A stretch of 64,000 nucleotides of DNA from Haladaptatus salinisoli (GCF_020614375.1 NZ_CP085327.1:1910823-1974822), one strand, 5' to 3'; shown: positions 17,164-26,970, numbered from the stretch's first letter. Translations and numbers: made by a program. The notes: generated from the letters alone by a model not told the origin.

Positions 17164-18036
17164 CTACCCGTCGCCACAGACCGTTCCGAGGAGCGCGTTC
17201 ATCAGCGACCACATCGCGTCCCGATTCGTCTCGAAGACGCGTTGGCCGTGGGCGCTTCCGCCGACGATTTTGTGGCGCTTGGGTCCCGGGGCGTTCTCGT
17301 ACATCCGCTTCGTCGTCCGGACGAACCGCTCGTCGTCGCCCCTGCTCACGACGAACAGCTTCCAGCCTTGCATCGCGCTCGCGCTGTCCACCGCCCTCCC
17401 GGGCGAGAGTGCGAGGGTCCCGTCGACGGTCCCCCGCTTCGCTCGCGCGTTCGCGCGCACGACCGCGTTCGCGCCCGCGCCGGCCCCGACGAACACCACC
17501 CGCTTCGCGCCGACTCGCCGGCGGAGGTAGCGACTCGCCGCGAGGACGTAGTCGGGGGTCGTGCTCCGGTCGTTCAGGTTCAGGTCGATGGTGAGACAGG
17601 CGTACCCATTTTCGGCCAGCCTCCGGGCTTGCGGGAGCCAGCCCTTTCGGCTGTACCCGGCGTCGTGCGCGAAGACGACGCCGCACGACCCGTCGCCGAG
17701 GAGCGTCCCCTGCACCGTCGCACCCCCGCCGGTGGCGAACTGGACGTCGCCGCCCCCTTCCGGCGGGGCCGTTCCGGCGGTCGTCTCTTCGGTCGTTTCG
17801 GTCGTTCCGTGGGTCGTTTCGTCGGTCGTCGCGGTCGTTCCGGCTTCCGTTTCGGTCGTTCCGGACGAGGTCGTCCGGTCCGTCGTGGCCGTTCCGTTCG
17901 TCGATGTCCGCCCGCCGGTCGTTCCCGCGTCGGTGGTCGTTTCGTCGCCACCGATGAACGAACACCCGGCGAGCGCCGTCGTCGTTGCGACCCCGGCCGC
18001 GCGAAGGACGCGGCGACGGGTCGGCGTTCGAGTCAT
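17164..18036 (-). CDS. Predicted Tat lipoprotein with an alpha/beta-hydrolase-like domain lacking the nucleophile serine
   Basis: 290 residues. A twin-arginine signal (TRRRVLRAAG) leads to a lipobox LAGC with Cys25, so the protein is exported and lipid-anchored. A Thr/Gly-rich linker (about 35-85) follows, then an alpha/beta-hydrolase-like domain with FAHDAGYSRKGW and a late GSAHG histidine. The nucleophile elbow reads VGAGAGAN, where GxSxG would be expected, so the catalytic Ser is a Gly. A TATA box at 18063-18071 predicts a leaderless message from the ATG at 18036. Function unknown. Confidence 0.8.
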   Translation of the reverse strand: MTRTPTRRRVLRAAGVATTTALAGCSFIGGDETTTDAGTTGGRTSTNGTATTDRTTSSGTTETEAGTTATTDETTHGTTETTEETTAGTAPPEGGGDVQFATGGGATVQGTLLGDGSCGVVFAHDAGYSRKGWLPQARRLAENGYACLTIDLNLNDRSTTPDYVLAASRYLRRRVGAKRVVFVGAGAGANAVVRANARAKRGTVDGTLALSPGRAVDSASAMQGWKLFVVSRGDDERFVRTTKRMYENAPGPKRHKIVGGSAHGQRVFETNRDAMWSLMNALLGTVCGDG

Positions 18037-18062
18037 CGGTCGAGAACTCGTCCACGGTGGCA

Positions 18063-18071
18063 TTATTATAA
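18063..18071 (-). promoter_or_regulatory. TATA box of the lipoprotein gene
   Basis: On the minus strand TTTATAAT lies about 27-30 bases before the ATG at 18036, the standard spacing for a leaderless archaeal transcript. Confidence 0.6.
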
Positions 18072-18187
18072 ACCGCCTAATGTCGCGCGAGAACACCGTC
18101 TCCGCCCTTTCGGACGATTTTCGGCGCGCCGAAGCTACCCCCGTCGCTCCCGAAAACAGTTAAACGTCCCCCGCGTACCAACCGCCA

Positions 18188-19288
18188 ATGCTGTTGGTGC
18201 TGTGCGTCGACTTGGACGACGACCTCGGTCGAAAAACCGACTTCGACACGCCGGTCGTCGGCCGAGACGAAGTCGAGGCCGCCGCGGTCGCGCTCGCCAC
18301 CGCAGACCCCGAGGACAGCGACGTGAACGTCATGTTCGAGGGCGTTCACCTCTACGACCGAATGCGGGCGGACGAGAGCGTCGAGGTGGCGGTCGTCACC
18401 GGGAACGAGGGCAGCGACATCAGCGCCAATCGGGAGGTCGGCGAGGAGGTCGACACCGTGCTGGCGAGCATCAGCACGAGCGAGGAGATAACCACCGTCA
18501 TCGTCACCGACGGCGCGCAGGACGAGAGCGTCGTCCCCGTCATCCGCTCTCGCATTCCCGTCGACGGCGTCCGGCGGGTCGTCGTCAGGCAGGCGCAGGA
18601 CCTTGAATCGATGTACTACACCATCAAACAGGTGTTGAACGACCCGGAAACCCGCGGAACGATTCTCGTCCCGCTCGGCATCCTGTTGCTCATCTACCCC
18701 CTCGCCCTCGCGGCGGATCGCCTCGGCATGCCCGGCGGAGCAGTGTTCGGCGGCACGTCCGCGCTCCTCGGCCTGTACGTCCTCTTCCGCGGACTCGGAC
18801 TCGAACGAGTGGTCGACCGGGTCGCCGAGACGGCGAGAACGAGCCTCTACTCCGGCCGGGTGACGCTCATCACCTACGTCGTCGCCGCCGCCCTGCTCGT
18901 CATCGGCGGCGTCAGCGGCGTCGAAACCCTCGAAACGGTGCGGGCGGACTACGGCGGTAACGAACTCGGCGCGCTCAGGGTGCTCGCGTCCCTCGTATAC
19001 GGCGCCGTGGTGTGGTTCTCGGCGGCGGGCATCACCTCCAGCCTCGGCCAGATAACCGACGAGTACCTCGCCGACGAGTTCCGGTGGCGCTACCTGAACG
19101 CGCCGTTCTACGTACTCGCCATCGGCGGCGTTCTGCGCGCCGTGAGCGCCTACTTCCTCGATTACGTCGAACTGGAGTTCCTCGCGGCGATGCTCACCGC
19201 AGGGACGCTACTGGGATTGACCAGTACGCTGGTGTTCGCCATCGCCGAGTCGCGGTACTCCCGTTCGGGACAGGCGCGGGCGAGTTAG
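18188..19288 (+). CDS. DUF373 family membrane protein
   Basis: 366 residues. A soluble N-terminal domain (1-150: VLCVDLDDDLGRKT, VGRDEVEAAAVALATADPED, VTDGAQDESVVPVI) is followed by about seven transmembrane helices. This architecture defines the archaeal DUF373 family, whose role is not known. It is convergent with the DNA polymerase D large-subunit gene, 25 bp away at their 3' ends. It is divergent from the lipoprotein gene. Confidence 0.88.
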   Translation: MLLVLCVDLDDDLGRKTDFDTPVVGRDEVEAAAVALATADPEDSDVNVMFEGVHLYDRMRADESVEVAVVTGNEGSDISANREVGEEVDTVLASISTSEEITTVIVTDGAQDESVVPVIRSRIPVDGVRRVVVRQAQDLESMYYTIKQVLNDPETRGTILVPLGILLLIYPLALAADRLGMPGGAVFGGTSALLGLYVLFRGLGLERVVDRVAETARTSLYSGRVTLITYVVAAALLVIGGVSGVETLETVRADYGGNELGALRVLASLVYGAVVWFSAAGITSSLGQITDEYLADEFRWRYLNAPFYVLAIGGVLRAVSAYFLDYVELEFLAAMLTAGTLLGLTSTLVFAIAESRYSRSGQARAS

Positions 19289-19313
19289 GAAAATCACGGA
19301 TAAAAAACAGGGA

Positions 19314-22300
19314 TTACATGAAGTCCGCGATACCGGACTGCTTGTTCTTGTCGTTCTCGAAGACGCTTTCGAGCGACCGATTCAGGATTTCGAGTCGCTG
19401 TTTCGTGTACTCGCGGCAGTCGTACTCCTCGGCCACCTGCGTGGCGGTGCCCATGTACTTGTTCACCGACCCCTGATGGACGGTGAGGTTCACCCGCCCG
19501 CCGCACTCCCGGCACTCGCCCGAGAGCGGCATCCGCCGGTACTTCTCGCCGCAGTCCAAGCATCGCGTCTCCTGCCGCGAGAACGCCCGCAGATTCCCGA
19601 TGAGATCGGGTAGGAAGTGACCCTCGATGACGCGCTCCGCCACGTCCGTCTCGTCCACCGCCCGGAGCTTTCGGGCCAACTCCAACTGCGCGTCCATCTT
19701 GTCCATCATCGACCCGAGCGTCTTGTACGCCGAGAGGTCGGGACCGAGCGCGATGTTCGAGGTGTCGTGGGTGTGCCGGAAGTCGGTGTACTCGCGGTCG
19801 GTGCCGAGGTTCTCCTCCGCGATGGTGACCGCCACGTCCTCGGGGTCGGCCATCTCCAGCGTGGCCTCGTAGAACTCGCGGGGATACTGCTCCACGATGT
19901 CCATGTTGTGCGCCTCGTCGTCTATCTCCGAGGGGTCGATGCGCGAGGACATCACCAAGGGGGCGTCCATCTGCCCCCCGCGCTTGTCCGGCAGGAACTC
20001 CTTCGAGAAGTTGAGCAGGCCGTCCATCAGGAGCATCACGCAGTCCTCGTCGCCGTCGCAGTTGCGTCTTTTCGCCGCGTGGAAGTACGGATGCGCGTAG
20101 CCGACCGCCGCGCTGGTGAACCCGACGATGCGTCCGACCACCGCCGCGGAGGTGTGGGGGGCCATCCCGAAGACGAGTTCGCCGACCAACTCCTCGCGCT
20201 CGTCCATCTCGTAGAACGGGTCGAGACCGTAGTAGTCGGTGAGCAGTTCGTCCACGAAGTCGGCGGTCTTGAGCAGGTGCTCCGCCGCGCCGTCGGAGAG
20301 GACGATGTCCTGCACGCGGAGTTCGACGAGTTGGTCGTCGTGCCGAAACGGTTCGCCGTAGACGTCCTCCTCGTACCCCAAGGCCCGAAGCTGTTCCGCG
20401 CTCACGTCGAGTTCGGACGGGCGAACCGCGGTCACGGGCAGGTCGGTCATGTCGTAGCGCACCGTCCCGTCTTTGAACGCGCTGACGCCGTGTTTCGCCC
20501 GGAGGACGCCCTTCTCGATGGGTTCGGGCGTCTTGTTCGACGAGGTGAGTCCCTTGACGCCTTTCAGCACGTCGAATGCGTTCTCGCGTTCGCCGACCGC
20601 GTCGAGCGCGCTCCGGAACTCCTCGTTCATGTTCAGGGCGCGGCGCTCGACGCTCGTGGCGGGGATTTCACAGCGCGGGCACTCCGCGCGCCCGGACTGG
20701 TCGGGTTCGACCTCGGTGCCGCAGTCGGGGCACTCGTAGTGCGGGAATGCGTTGCCGCCGCACTCCGGGCACCGCGACTTGAAGGTGCGATTGCCGCAGG
20801 CCTCGCACTCCCGCCGCCCGACCTGCACCTCGATTTCGCCGCGCGTTCCGGACATCCCCTCCGTGTGCTGCGCCGCCTTCGCCACGTCGCGCTGGTCGCC
20901 GCCGGCCTCGCCGAGCGGGAACAGCGTGTGGACCGCGGGGCTGAGTTCGCGCTTCTCGGACTTCTCGGGGCGACCCATCCGATTCCCGATTCGCGTCGGG
21001 GCGCGTTCCCTGACGCGGAAGGGAGCGACCTCGTTGACGGCCTCGATGGCGTTGTCGCCGTCCTCGCGCTCGCCCCACTCGCGGGCCGTCTGGGAGAGGT
21101 CGTCCCACGTGCGAGTCAGGTCGCCGTCGATTCCGAGCGAGCGAACGAACGGCTCCCAGTCGGGAATCTCGATCTCCTCGCCCTGCGAGTGCCGGACGAG
21201 GAGTCGTTCGAGCGCGCCTCGCACCTCGCCGGTGTTCGGCAGGACGAGCAGTCCGTCGCGCACCTCGCCGTTCTCGACGGCGTCGGCGAGCGCCTCGAAC
21301 TCTGCGACCGAGATATCGTGCCAGAGGTAGGTGTACTTCGGGTGGAGCGGCGCGTCGTACTCGGCGGCCCAGTCGAGCGCCTCCTCGGCGGACGGGTCTT
21401 CGAGGTCGACGTGGGGGTTGTCGCGCATCGCTTGCACGTCCGCGCCCGCGTGCTCGAAGTCCTGCACCCACCACTCGAACGCGTAGGAGGCGGGCGCGAG
21501 CGGGTGGTTGTTCTCCACGAACTCGCCGTAGTTGACGAGATACTCGCCGAGGTCGAGTATCTTCTCGACCCCGTTCCGGACTTCGAGGGCCTCCTCGGCG
21601 TCGTCGATTCTGCGGACGTCGCCGTTCGCGAGGCGGACGGTCGGTCCTTCGATGGTGTCGACCGGGATGACGCCCGCCGCCTTTCCGGGGCGCTCCGTCT
21701 TGATCTGGGTTCCGGTCGCGAGGAAATCGTCCACGAGGTGCATCGTGGCCGGGTGGACGCCCGCGGTCGCGAACCCGTGGTTTCTCGCCCTGCCGTACCG
21801 CAGGCGAAACCCGCCGGGTCGACACGGATGGGTGAAGACGGGGCGTCCGGCGATGAGGTCGCGCAGGAACTTCTTCGCGGGTTCGACGCGCGGCGGGCCC
21901 GCCGGTTCGTCGTTTTCCTGCTCGACGTCGCTCTCCGTTTCTTCGGCGTCGTCGTCCGCCGCCTCGTCCTCGGTTGCGTCGCCCTCGCCGATGGTTCCGT
22001 CGATGAGGTCCTGGAGCCACGGCCAGTCCACCTCGTCCAGATTTCTGGTGTACCGCTGAATCTTGGGCGCTTTGAGCGCGATACCCTCCGCGAGGACGAG
22101 ACACATCCCGCCGCGGGCGCTGTTGGTGTCGACGCGATCCAAGTCGCGGAACCCCGAGACCTCCTCGTCGCCCGTCGCCTCCCCGTCCAGCATGACGGGC
22201 ATGTTCTCGGCGATGAACTTCGTCTCCTTGTCCTTCGGCGTGTACTGGAGTCCGGTCTCGGAGTCGTAGAGGTTTATCTCCTCGGCGTAGCGCTCGATCT

Positions 22301-22826
22301 CGTCGTCGCGGGCCTTGTACTCGTCCAACCCGATGAGCGCGCGGGTGTAGTCGGCGACGAGCACGGAGAGCGCCTGCGCCGTCCCGCCCGCGGAGCGAAT
22401 CGGCCCGGCGTAGTAGACGTTGACGAACTCCGTCCCGTCGTCGTTTTGGAGGAGTTCGACGCGGTCGATTCCCTCGATGGGCGCGGCGACCACGCCCTCG
22501 GTCAGCAGGGCGACCGCGGTTCGAACCGCGCCTTCGACCTTGCCGGCGCGGGTTTCGTAGTCGCCGACGTTCCCGTCCGCGAAGTCCTCCGCCAGTTCGA
22601 GGGCGGCTTCCTCGCGGGACATCCGCCCCTCGAGTTCGCGGACGCGCTCGGCGACGCCCTCGATGCCGAGGATGTTCTCCACCCGGTCGGCCATGTCCTT
22701 CGCGACCGGAATTTCGACCTCGGGTTGGGGGTCGCCGCTGTTCGCGCGAGCCGTCTCGGCGACCTCGAACGCTCGGTCTAACTGCGACTCCAGCCCTTCG
22801 AAGTACCGCCGATCTTCCTCGCGCAT
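19314..22826 (-). CDS. polC: DNA polymerase II (PolD) large catalytic subunit DP2
   Basis: 1170 residues, the expected size of an intein-free haloarchaeal DP2. The catalytic double-Asp motif is in RRNCDGDEDCV, with zinc-binding clusters CEACGNRTFKSRCPECGG and CPDCGTEVEP in the central region and a C-terminal CLDCGEKYRRMP finger. The N-terminal YYAGPIRSAGGTAQALSV stretch is characteristic. With the small exonuclease subunit DP1 it forms the replicative D-family polymerase. The ATG at 22826 follows the PPC-domain gene by 1 bp, so they share a message. A longer frame upstream merely overlaps that gene. Confidence 0.96.
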   Translation of the reverse strand: MREEDRRYFEGLESQLDRAFEVAETARANSGDPQPEVEIPVAKDMADRVENILGIEGVAERVRELEGRMSREEAALELAEDFADGNVGDYETRAGKVEGAVRTAVALLTEGVVAAPIEGIDRVELLQNDDGTEFVNVYYAGPIRSAGGTAQALSVLVADYTRALIGLDEYKARDDEIERYAEEINLYDSETGLQYTPKDKETKFIAENMPVMLDGEATGDEEVSGFRDLDRVDTNSARGGMCLVLAEGIALKAPKIQRYTRNLDEVDWPWLQDLIDGTIGEGDATEDEAADDDAEETESDVEQENDEPAGPPRVEPAKKFLRDLIAGRPVFTHPCRPGGFRLRYGRARNHGFATAGVHPATMHLVDDFLATGTQIKTERPGKAAGVIPVDTIEGPTVRLANGDVRRIDDAEEALEVRNGVEKILDLGEYLVNYGEFVENNHPLAPASYAFEWWVQDFEHAGADVQAMRDNPHVDLEDPSAEEALDWAAEYDAPLHPKYTYLWHDISVAEFEALADAVENGEVRDGLLVLPNTGEVRGALERLLVRHSQGEEIEIPDWEPFVRSLGIDGDLTRTWDDLSQTAREWGEREDGDNAIEAVNEVAPFRVRERAPTRIGNRMGRPEKSEKRELSPAVHTLFPLGEAGGDQRDVAKAAQHTEGMSGTRGEIEVQVGRRECEACGNRTFKSRCPECGGNAFPHYECPDCGTEVEPDQSGRAECPRCEIPATSVERRALNMNEEFRSALDAVGERENAFDVLKGVKGLTSSNKTPEPIEKGVLRAKHGVSAFKDGTVRYDMTDLPVTAVRPSELDVSAEQLRALGYEEDVYGEPFRHDDQLVELRVQDIVLSDGAAEHLLKTADFVDELLTDYYGLDPFYEMDEREELVGELVFGMAPHTSAAVVGRIVGFTSAAVGYAHPYFHAAKRRNCDGDEDCVMLLMDGLLNFSKEFLPDKRGGQMDAPLVMSSRIDPSEIDDEAHNMDIVEQYPREFYEATLEMADPEDVAVTIAEENLGTDREYTDFRHTHDTSNIALGPDLSAYKTLGSMMDKMDAQLELARKLRAVDETDVAERVIEGHFLPDLIGNLRAFSRQETRCLDCGEKYRRMPLSGECRECGGRVNLTVHQGSVNKYMGTATQVAEEYDCREYTKQRLEILNRSLESVFENDKNKQSGIADFM

Positions 22827-22827
22827 G

Positions 22828-23247
22828 TTAGAGCCAGAGATCCAGGTCGGTCGGTTCGTCGCGTTCCCGAACCAGCTCTTCGTCGAACGTTCGCATGTAC
22901 AACTCCCCCGCGAACACCGTCGCCGAATCGAGGTGTCCCGCGAGCGCCTGTCCCGACCGCCGAGAGAGCACGGCGTGCGTATGGGCGAACCGCTCCCCGT
23001 CGAGGAGCGAGACGTTGCCGACGCACGCGGCCACTTCGAGCGGCTCGTCGAACCGCACCTCGCGGTACTCCTTCTCCGTTTGGTCGTAGAACCACACTTC
23101 GGCGTCCCGTACCGCACCCATGGCGACGAACCACGCGGCGTCCACGTCCTCGTCGTCCGCCAGCGACTCGATTTCCGCCCGCCAGTCCGCGCCGTGTCCG
23201 AGTCGAGCGACGAACTCCCGTTCCCCGGAGACCTCCCGATAGTTCAT
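22828..23247 (-). CDS. PPC (DUF296) domain protein
   Basis: 139 residues. The PPC/DUF296 fold is indicated by FVARLGHGADWRAEIESLAD, AWFVAMGAVRDAEVWFYD and HTHAVLSRRSGQALAGHL, including the conserved histidines. PPC proteins trimerise; in plants they are fused to AT hooks, while the free archaeal ones are of unknown role. The ATG at 23247 is used, as the 57 residues upstream are low-complexity. It is the first gene of a unit with polC (1-bp gap), an arrangement that suggests coupled expression only. Confidence 0.88.
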   Translation of the reverse strand: MNYREVSGEREFVARLGHGADWRAEIESLADDEDVDAAWFVAMGAVRDAEVWFYDQTEKEYREVRFDEPLEVAACVGNVSLLDGERFAHTHAVLSRRSGQALAGHLDSATVFAGELYMRTFDEELVRERDEPTDLDLWL

Positions 23248-23437
23248 GTCCGGATGGAACTGCACCGGGGACAAAAAAGGTTCAGTATTGGTTCGTTTCC
23301 CGCCCCCCGACGGGCGAAGGGTCCGCGTATCCGAAGCCGGCACCGTTTCCGGTCGCGGAGCTGACGGGGTGTCGTTACTACGAAGCAGGAAAGAGCGGTC
23401 GGTGGGAGGGCTGTTCAAGTAGCGGAGTATCGGGGGA

Positions 23438-23611
23438 CTACTGCCGGTCCGGAAGCGAGACTACGTCCGTCGTCTGCATGGAAATCCACGCATCCTCGCG
23501 GGAGATGTCTGCGATAACGAGCCGCTCCGTGCGTCCGTCATCGTCCACCGAGGCCATGACCTCGGCGTCGTCTGCAACCGACACCGACACTGCTGCCGTA
23601 TCCGGCGTCAT
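23438..23611 (-). CDS. Conserved-type haloarchaeal small protein, 57 residues
   Basis: The minus strand from 23611 encodes 57 residues beginning MTPDTAAVSVSVADDAEV and ending VVSLPDRQ before a TAG. It has typical haloarchaeal acidic composition, GC-rich third positions, and a core RLVIADISREDAWISM that matches a small-protein family I have seen in other haloarchaea. The name of that family is uncertain. It is an isolated gene, divergent from the peptide transporter operon. Confidence 0.68.
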   Translation of the reverse strand: MTPDTAAVSVSVADDAEVMASVDDDGRTERLVIADISREDAWISMQTTDVVSLPDRQ

Positions 23612-23931
23612 GCTTTGAGAAACTGTACCAAGGGATATAAGCGCACCGAAACGCTGATTCGTGCTCTAGTGGGTGACACTATCCGACGCCGTAACCGGAC
23701 GACATGCGCCGTAACGGTGAATTACGCGCGATAGTGACCCGTTTCCCCGCCGATACCTTCTCCCTATCGAACCCGTAGTTCGATGTTATTTACTGCAGCC
23801 GTACAAAACACTTGGATACGCACAACGAAACCCGAACCGACGCTGTTTTGTAAGAAACTGGCTGCTAACGACCGTAACGGTGCAATCCCAAACGGTAAGT
23901 TTATCCGCCGTGACACACAAGGCGAGTGTGG
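23612..23931 (+). promoter_or_regulatory. Promoter region of the peptide ABC transporter operon
   Basis: 320 bp with no gene. A TATA-like GTTTATC at 23899-23906 lies about 28 bases before the GTG/ATG start of the binding-protein gene (23926/23932), so the message is probably leaderless. Two copies of CCGTAACGGT (23709-23718 and 23872-23881) and a near copy CCGTAACCGG (23689-23698) are candidate regulator sites. CCGTNACGG is palindromic around its centre. Confidence 0.5.
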
Positions 23932-25754
23932 ATGACAGATACTGACAACCTGACCCGTCGGCGGTTCTTACAGGCGACCGGGGGTGCGGCTTCGGCTGCT
24001 GCGCTCGCCGGCTGTACCGGCGGCGGCGGCCAAGGCGACGGTGACAGCGGCGGTAAAACGCTTCAGCTGATGAACTCCCCGATGACCACGCTGGACCCGA
24101 TCAAGGCGACCGACACGGCGTCCGGTACGGTCATTCAGCAGATTTTCGACCCGCTGATGAACTACCCCAACGGGGAAGTCGCCGTCGAGAATCTCCTCGT
24201 CGAGTCCCACGAGGTTTCCAAGGATAAGAAAACGTACACCTTCAAGCTCAAGAAGGGTGCCAAGTTCACAACGGCAAGGAAGTCACGGCGAAAGACGTCG
24301 TCTACTCGTGGCGGCGCCTCGCGGAGTCGAAGAACTCCCGCCGCGCGTACTTCATCCTCGATTCCATCGGCGTCAAACACGACTCCAAGACTGTCACGTA
24401 CAAGGACAGCGATGGAGAGAAACACGAGATGACCGTCGCGAAGCCGAACTCGCTGGCGCTCAAGACGAAGGGCAAGCACGAACTCGAGATGACGCTGGAG
24501 CAGCCGTTCCACGCGACCCTCGAGATGCTCGCCTACACGTCCTTCGCAGTCATCCCCGATGGAATCGTCGGCGACATCCAGGGCTACGACGGCGAGAAGA
24601 AACACAGCAAGTTCGCCACGAAAGAGCCCGTCGGTGCCGGACCGTTCGAGTTCAAGTCGTGGCAGAGCGACGTGAAAGCGGAAGTCACGAAGTTCAAGAA
24701 CTACCACGGTGAACCGGCGAAGGTCGACGGTATCCACTGGAAGATTTCCGCGAACTCGGACGCGAAGTTCACGTACGCCGTCACGAACCAGAACGCCGAC
24801 ATGGGGTACGGCAGTCACTTCATCCCGACCCCGAAGTACCAATCCAGCAAAATCAAAGACACGAAGACCGACGACCTCGGTCGGAAGGTCGGAAAGTACG
24901 GCCCGATTCAGGGTAGCACGCTGAACTACCTCGCCGTCCCGACCATCAACTCCTACTACATCGGGTTCAACACGAACGTCGTCCCCAAGCCGGTTCGGCA
25001 GGCGGTCGCGTACGCGATGAACCAGCAGGAGCTAGTCAAGGAAGTGTTCAAGAGCCGCGGCGAACCCGCGTACCACTTCACCCCGCCGATGATCTACCCC
25101 GGCGGCGCGAAGAAGTACAAGTCGCACGCGGAGAGCAAGTACCCGTACGGCTACAACCAGACGCAACTCGACAAGGCCAAGCAGGTCATGAAGGACGCGG
25201 GCTACGGCCCGAACAACCGATTCAAGTTCGATTTCACGGTGTACCAATCCTCGAAGACCTGGCCCGAAGTGGGGAAACTCCTGCAATCGAAGCTCAGAAC
25301 GGCCTACATCGACATGAGCGTCAACTCCGCACCGTTCAACACGCTCCTGTCGCGCGGCCGAAAGGGTAACCTCCAGGCCTACTCGCTCGGCTGGATCATG
25401 GACTGGCCCGCGCCGGACAACTTCCTCGGACTGCTGTACCCGCCGCTGACGGACACTTCGAAGTCCTCGCCGCAGGCGTACACGAACTGGTCCGGCACCG
25501 CCGCCTCCAAGAAGGCGAAGAAGGCGTGGGAGAAGATTCAGAAGAACACCGCCCCCACGGACGCGGCACTCAAAGCACGCGAAGAGGCGTACGTCACCAT
25601 GGAGGAGGCGAACTGGGAGGACATGGTGTTCCTCAACACCTACCACGGTCTCAGCGAGCGGTTCTCCTACGACTGGGTCGACGCACCGAAGTACGGCGGT
25701 GCCGGCTACAGTCGACAGATGTACAACAAGGTCAAACTCAAGAAGCGCAACTAA
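23932..25754 (+). pseudogene. Peptide/nickel-type ABC transporter substrate-binding protein, frameshifted
   Basis: About 607 codons in two frames. The start encodes a Tat lipoprotein (TRRRFLQATGG, lipobox LAGC) of the family-5 extracellular solute-binding proteins. Frame 1 runs to KLKKGAKF at 24267, then meaning continues in another frame as NGKEVTAKDVVYSWRRLAES. Reading AAGTTCACAACGGC, one C is missing after position 24267 (expected AAGTTCCACAACGGC). After that, frame 3 stays open to 25754. The expected protein binds di/oligopeptides outside the cell. Whether this is a real mutation or a base-call error cannot be told here. Four intact transporter genes follow. Confidence 0.9.
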
Positions 25755-25755
25755 T

Positions 25756-25780
25756 AACGCCCTTTAAGCGTTTATTTTTT
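25756..25780 (+). terminator. Hairpin with T-tract after the binding-protein gene
   Basis: AACGC (25756-25760) pairs with GCGTT (25768-25772) and is followed by TTTATTTTTT. It lies directly after the stop and before the permease gene 170 bp on. Such a partial terminator commonly lowers permease expression relative to the binding protein. Confidence 0.5.
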
Positions 25781-25952
25781 CCGCGTATTTCCCCAGCGAG
25801 CGGTGTCTTCGACCGAGATTCGGTGATGCTATCGCAAGACATAATGAGGGGAACGCAAAATACCCTCCCGTATTAGCTATGAACGCGGTAAACATTGGGT
25901 GCAACATACCGCACAACACGAGTGAGAGAGAGCAGGGGGTGAGCGAGACGGC

Positions 25953-26969
25953 ATGAGTCGATGGCGTTACTTCGCTCGACGCCTGCTACTGTCCATCCCC
26001 GTCCTAATATTCGGGGCGTCGATAACGTTCGTCGTTATCCGCGCGGGACCGCTCGACCCGGTCGCGGCGATTCTCGGGCCGACGGGCGACCCGCAGGCGT
26101 ACAACCGAATCGAGAGACAACTCGGATTAACCAAACCGCTCTGGGAGCAGTACATCGACTACATGATCAACCTGTTCACGCTCCAGTTGGGGAAGTCGTG
26201 GGTTCTCGACCCCGACAGGAGCGCGTACTCGCTCATCCTCAGCTACGCGCCGCGAACCATCTGGCTCGGATTCTGGTCGGTGCTCATCGCCATCTTCGTC
26301 GGCATCCCGCTCGGTTTCTACGCCGGACTCAATCCGAACACGTGGAGCGACTACACGGCGTCGTTCGGCGGTATCGTCTGGCGCGCGATGCCGAACTTCT
26401 GGTTGGCGGTTATCCTCATGCAGGTGCTCTCGCAGTCCGAGTCCCTCATGTTCGGCTTCGACTGGGAGAGCTGGCTCGTGCCGACGACGGTCACCGGAGT
26501 GCCGGACCTAAGCAACCTCACCAACCCTCGGAATCTCATCGCGGCCATCAAGAAGATAGCGCCGGCCGCACTCGTGTTGGGTTCCGCGTCGATGGGGAAC
26601 GAGATGCGCATCGGCCGCACGGCGGTGCTGGAGACGGTGAACTCCAACTTCATCGAGACGGCACGTGCGAAGGGCGTTCCGCCCCGCTCGCTCGTCTGGA
26701 AGCACATCTTCCGGAACGCCCTCATCCCGCTCGTTCCAATCATCACGGGCGAGGCGTTCCTGCTCATCGGCGGGTCGGTGCTCGTCGAGACCGTGTTCGA
26801 CATCAGCGGCATCGGCGCGCTGTTCTTCCAAGCAGTCATCCAGGGCGACCTTCCGCTGGTCGGTTCACTGATGTTCGTCTTCATCCTGCTCGTCGTGTTG
26901 ATAAACATCCTCCAGGACTTCCTGTACACGGTCATCGACCCCCGCGTCGGCTACGAGGGGGGTGCCTGA
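25953..26969 (+). CDS. Peptide/nickel ABC transporter permease DppB type
   Basis: 338 residues with about six transmembrane segments. The binding-protein-dependent permease EAA-type loop is at EYFIETARAKGV-like ETARAKGVPPRSLVWKHIFRN (about 230-250), which docks on the ATPases. It forms the inner-membrane channel with the following permease. The ATG at 25953 follows a 198-bp gap after the binding-protein gene. It is 1 bp from the next gene's ATG. Confidence 0.92.
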   Translation: MSRWRYFARRLLLSIPVLIFGASITFVVIRAGPLDPVAAILGPTGDPQAYNRIERQLGLTKPLWEQYIDYMINLFTLQLGKSWVLDPDRSAYSLILSYAPRTIWLGFWSVLIAIFVGIPLGFYAGLNPNTWSDYTASFGGIVWRAMPNFWLAVILMQVLSQSESLMFGFDWESWLVPTTVTGVPDLSNLTNPRNLIAAIKKIAPAALVLGSASMGNEMRIGRTAVLETVNSNFIETARAKGVPPRSLVWKHIFRNALIPLVPIITGEAFLLIGGSVLVETVFDISGIGALFFQAVIQGDLPLVGSLMFVFILLVVLINILQDFLYTVIDPRVGYEGGA

Positions 26970-26970
26970 G

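Noticed and set aside
24257..24712. A separate 151-residue gene inside the binding-protein gene
   Set aside because: It is the third frame of the same region, with His/Arg-rich translation; the real continuation lies in the frame reading NGKEVTAKD.
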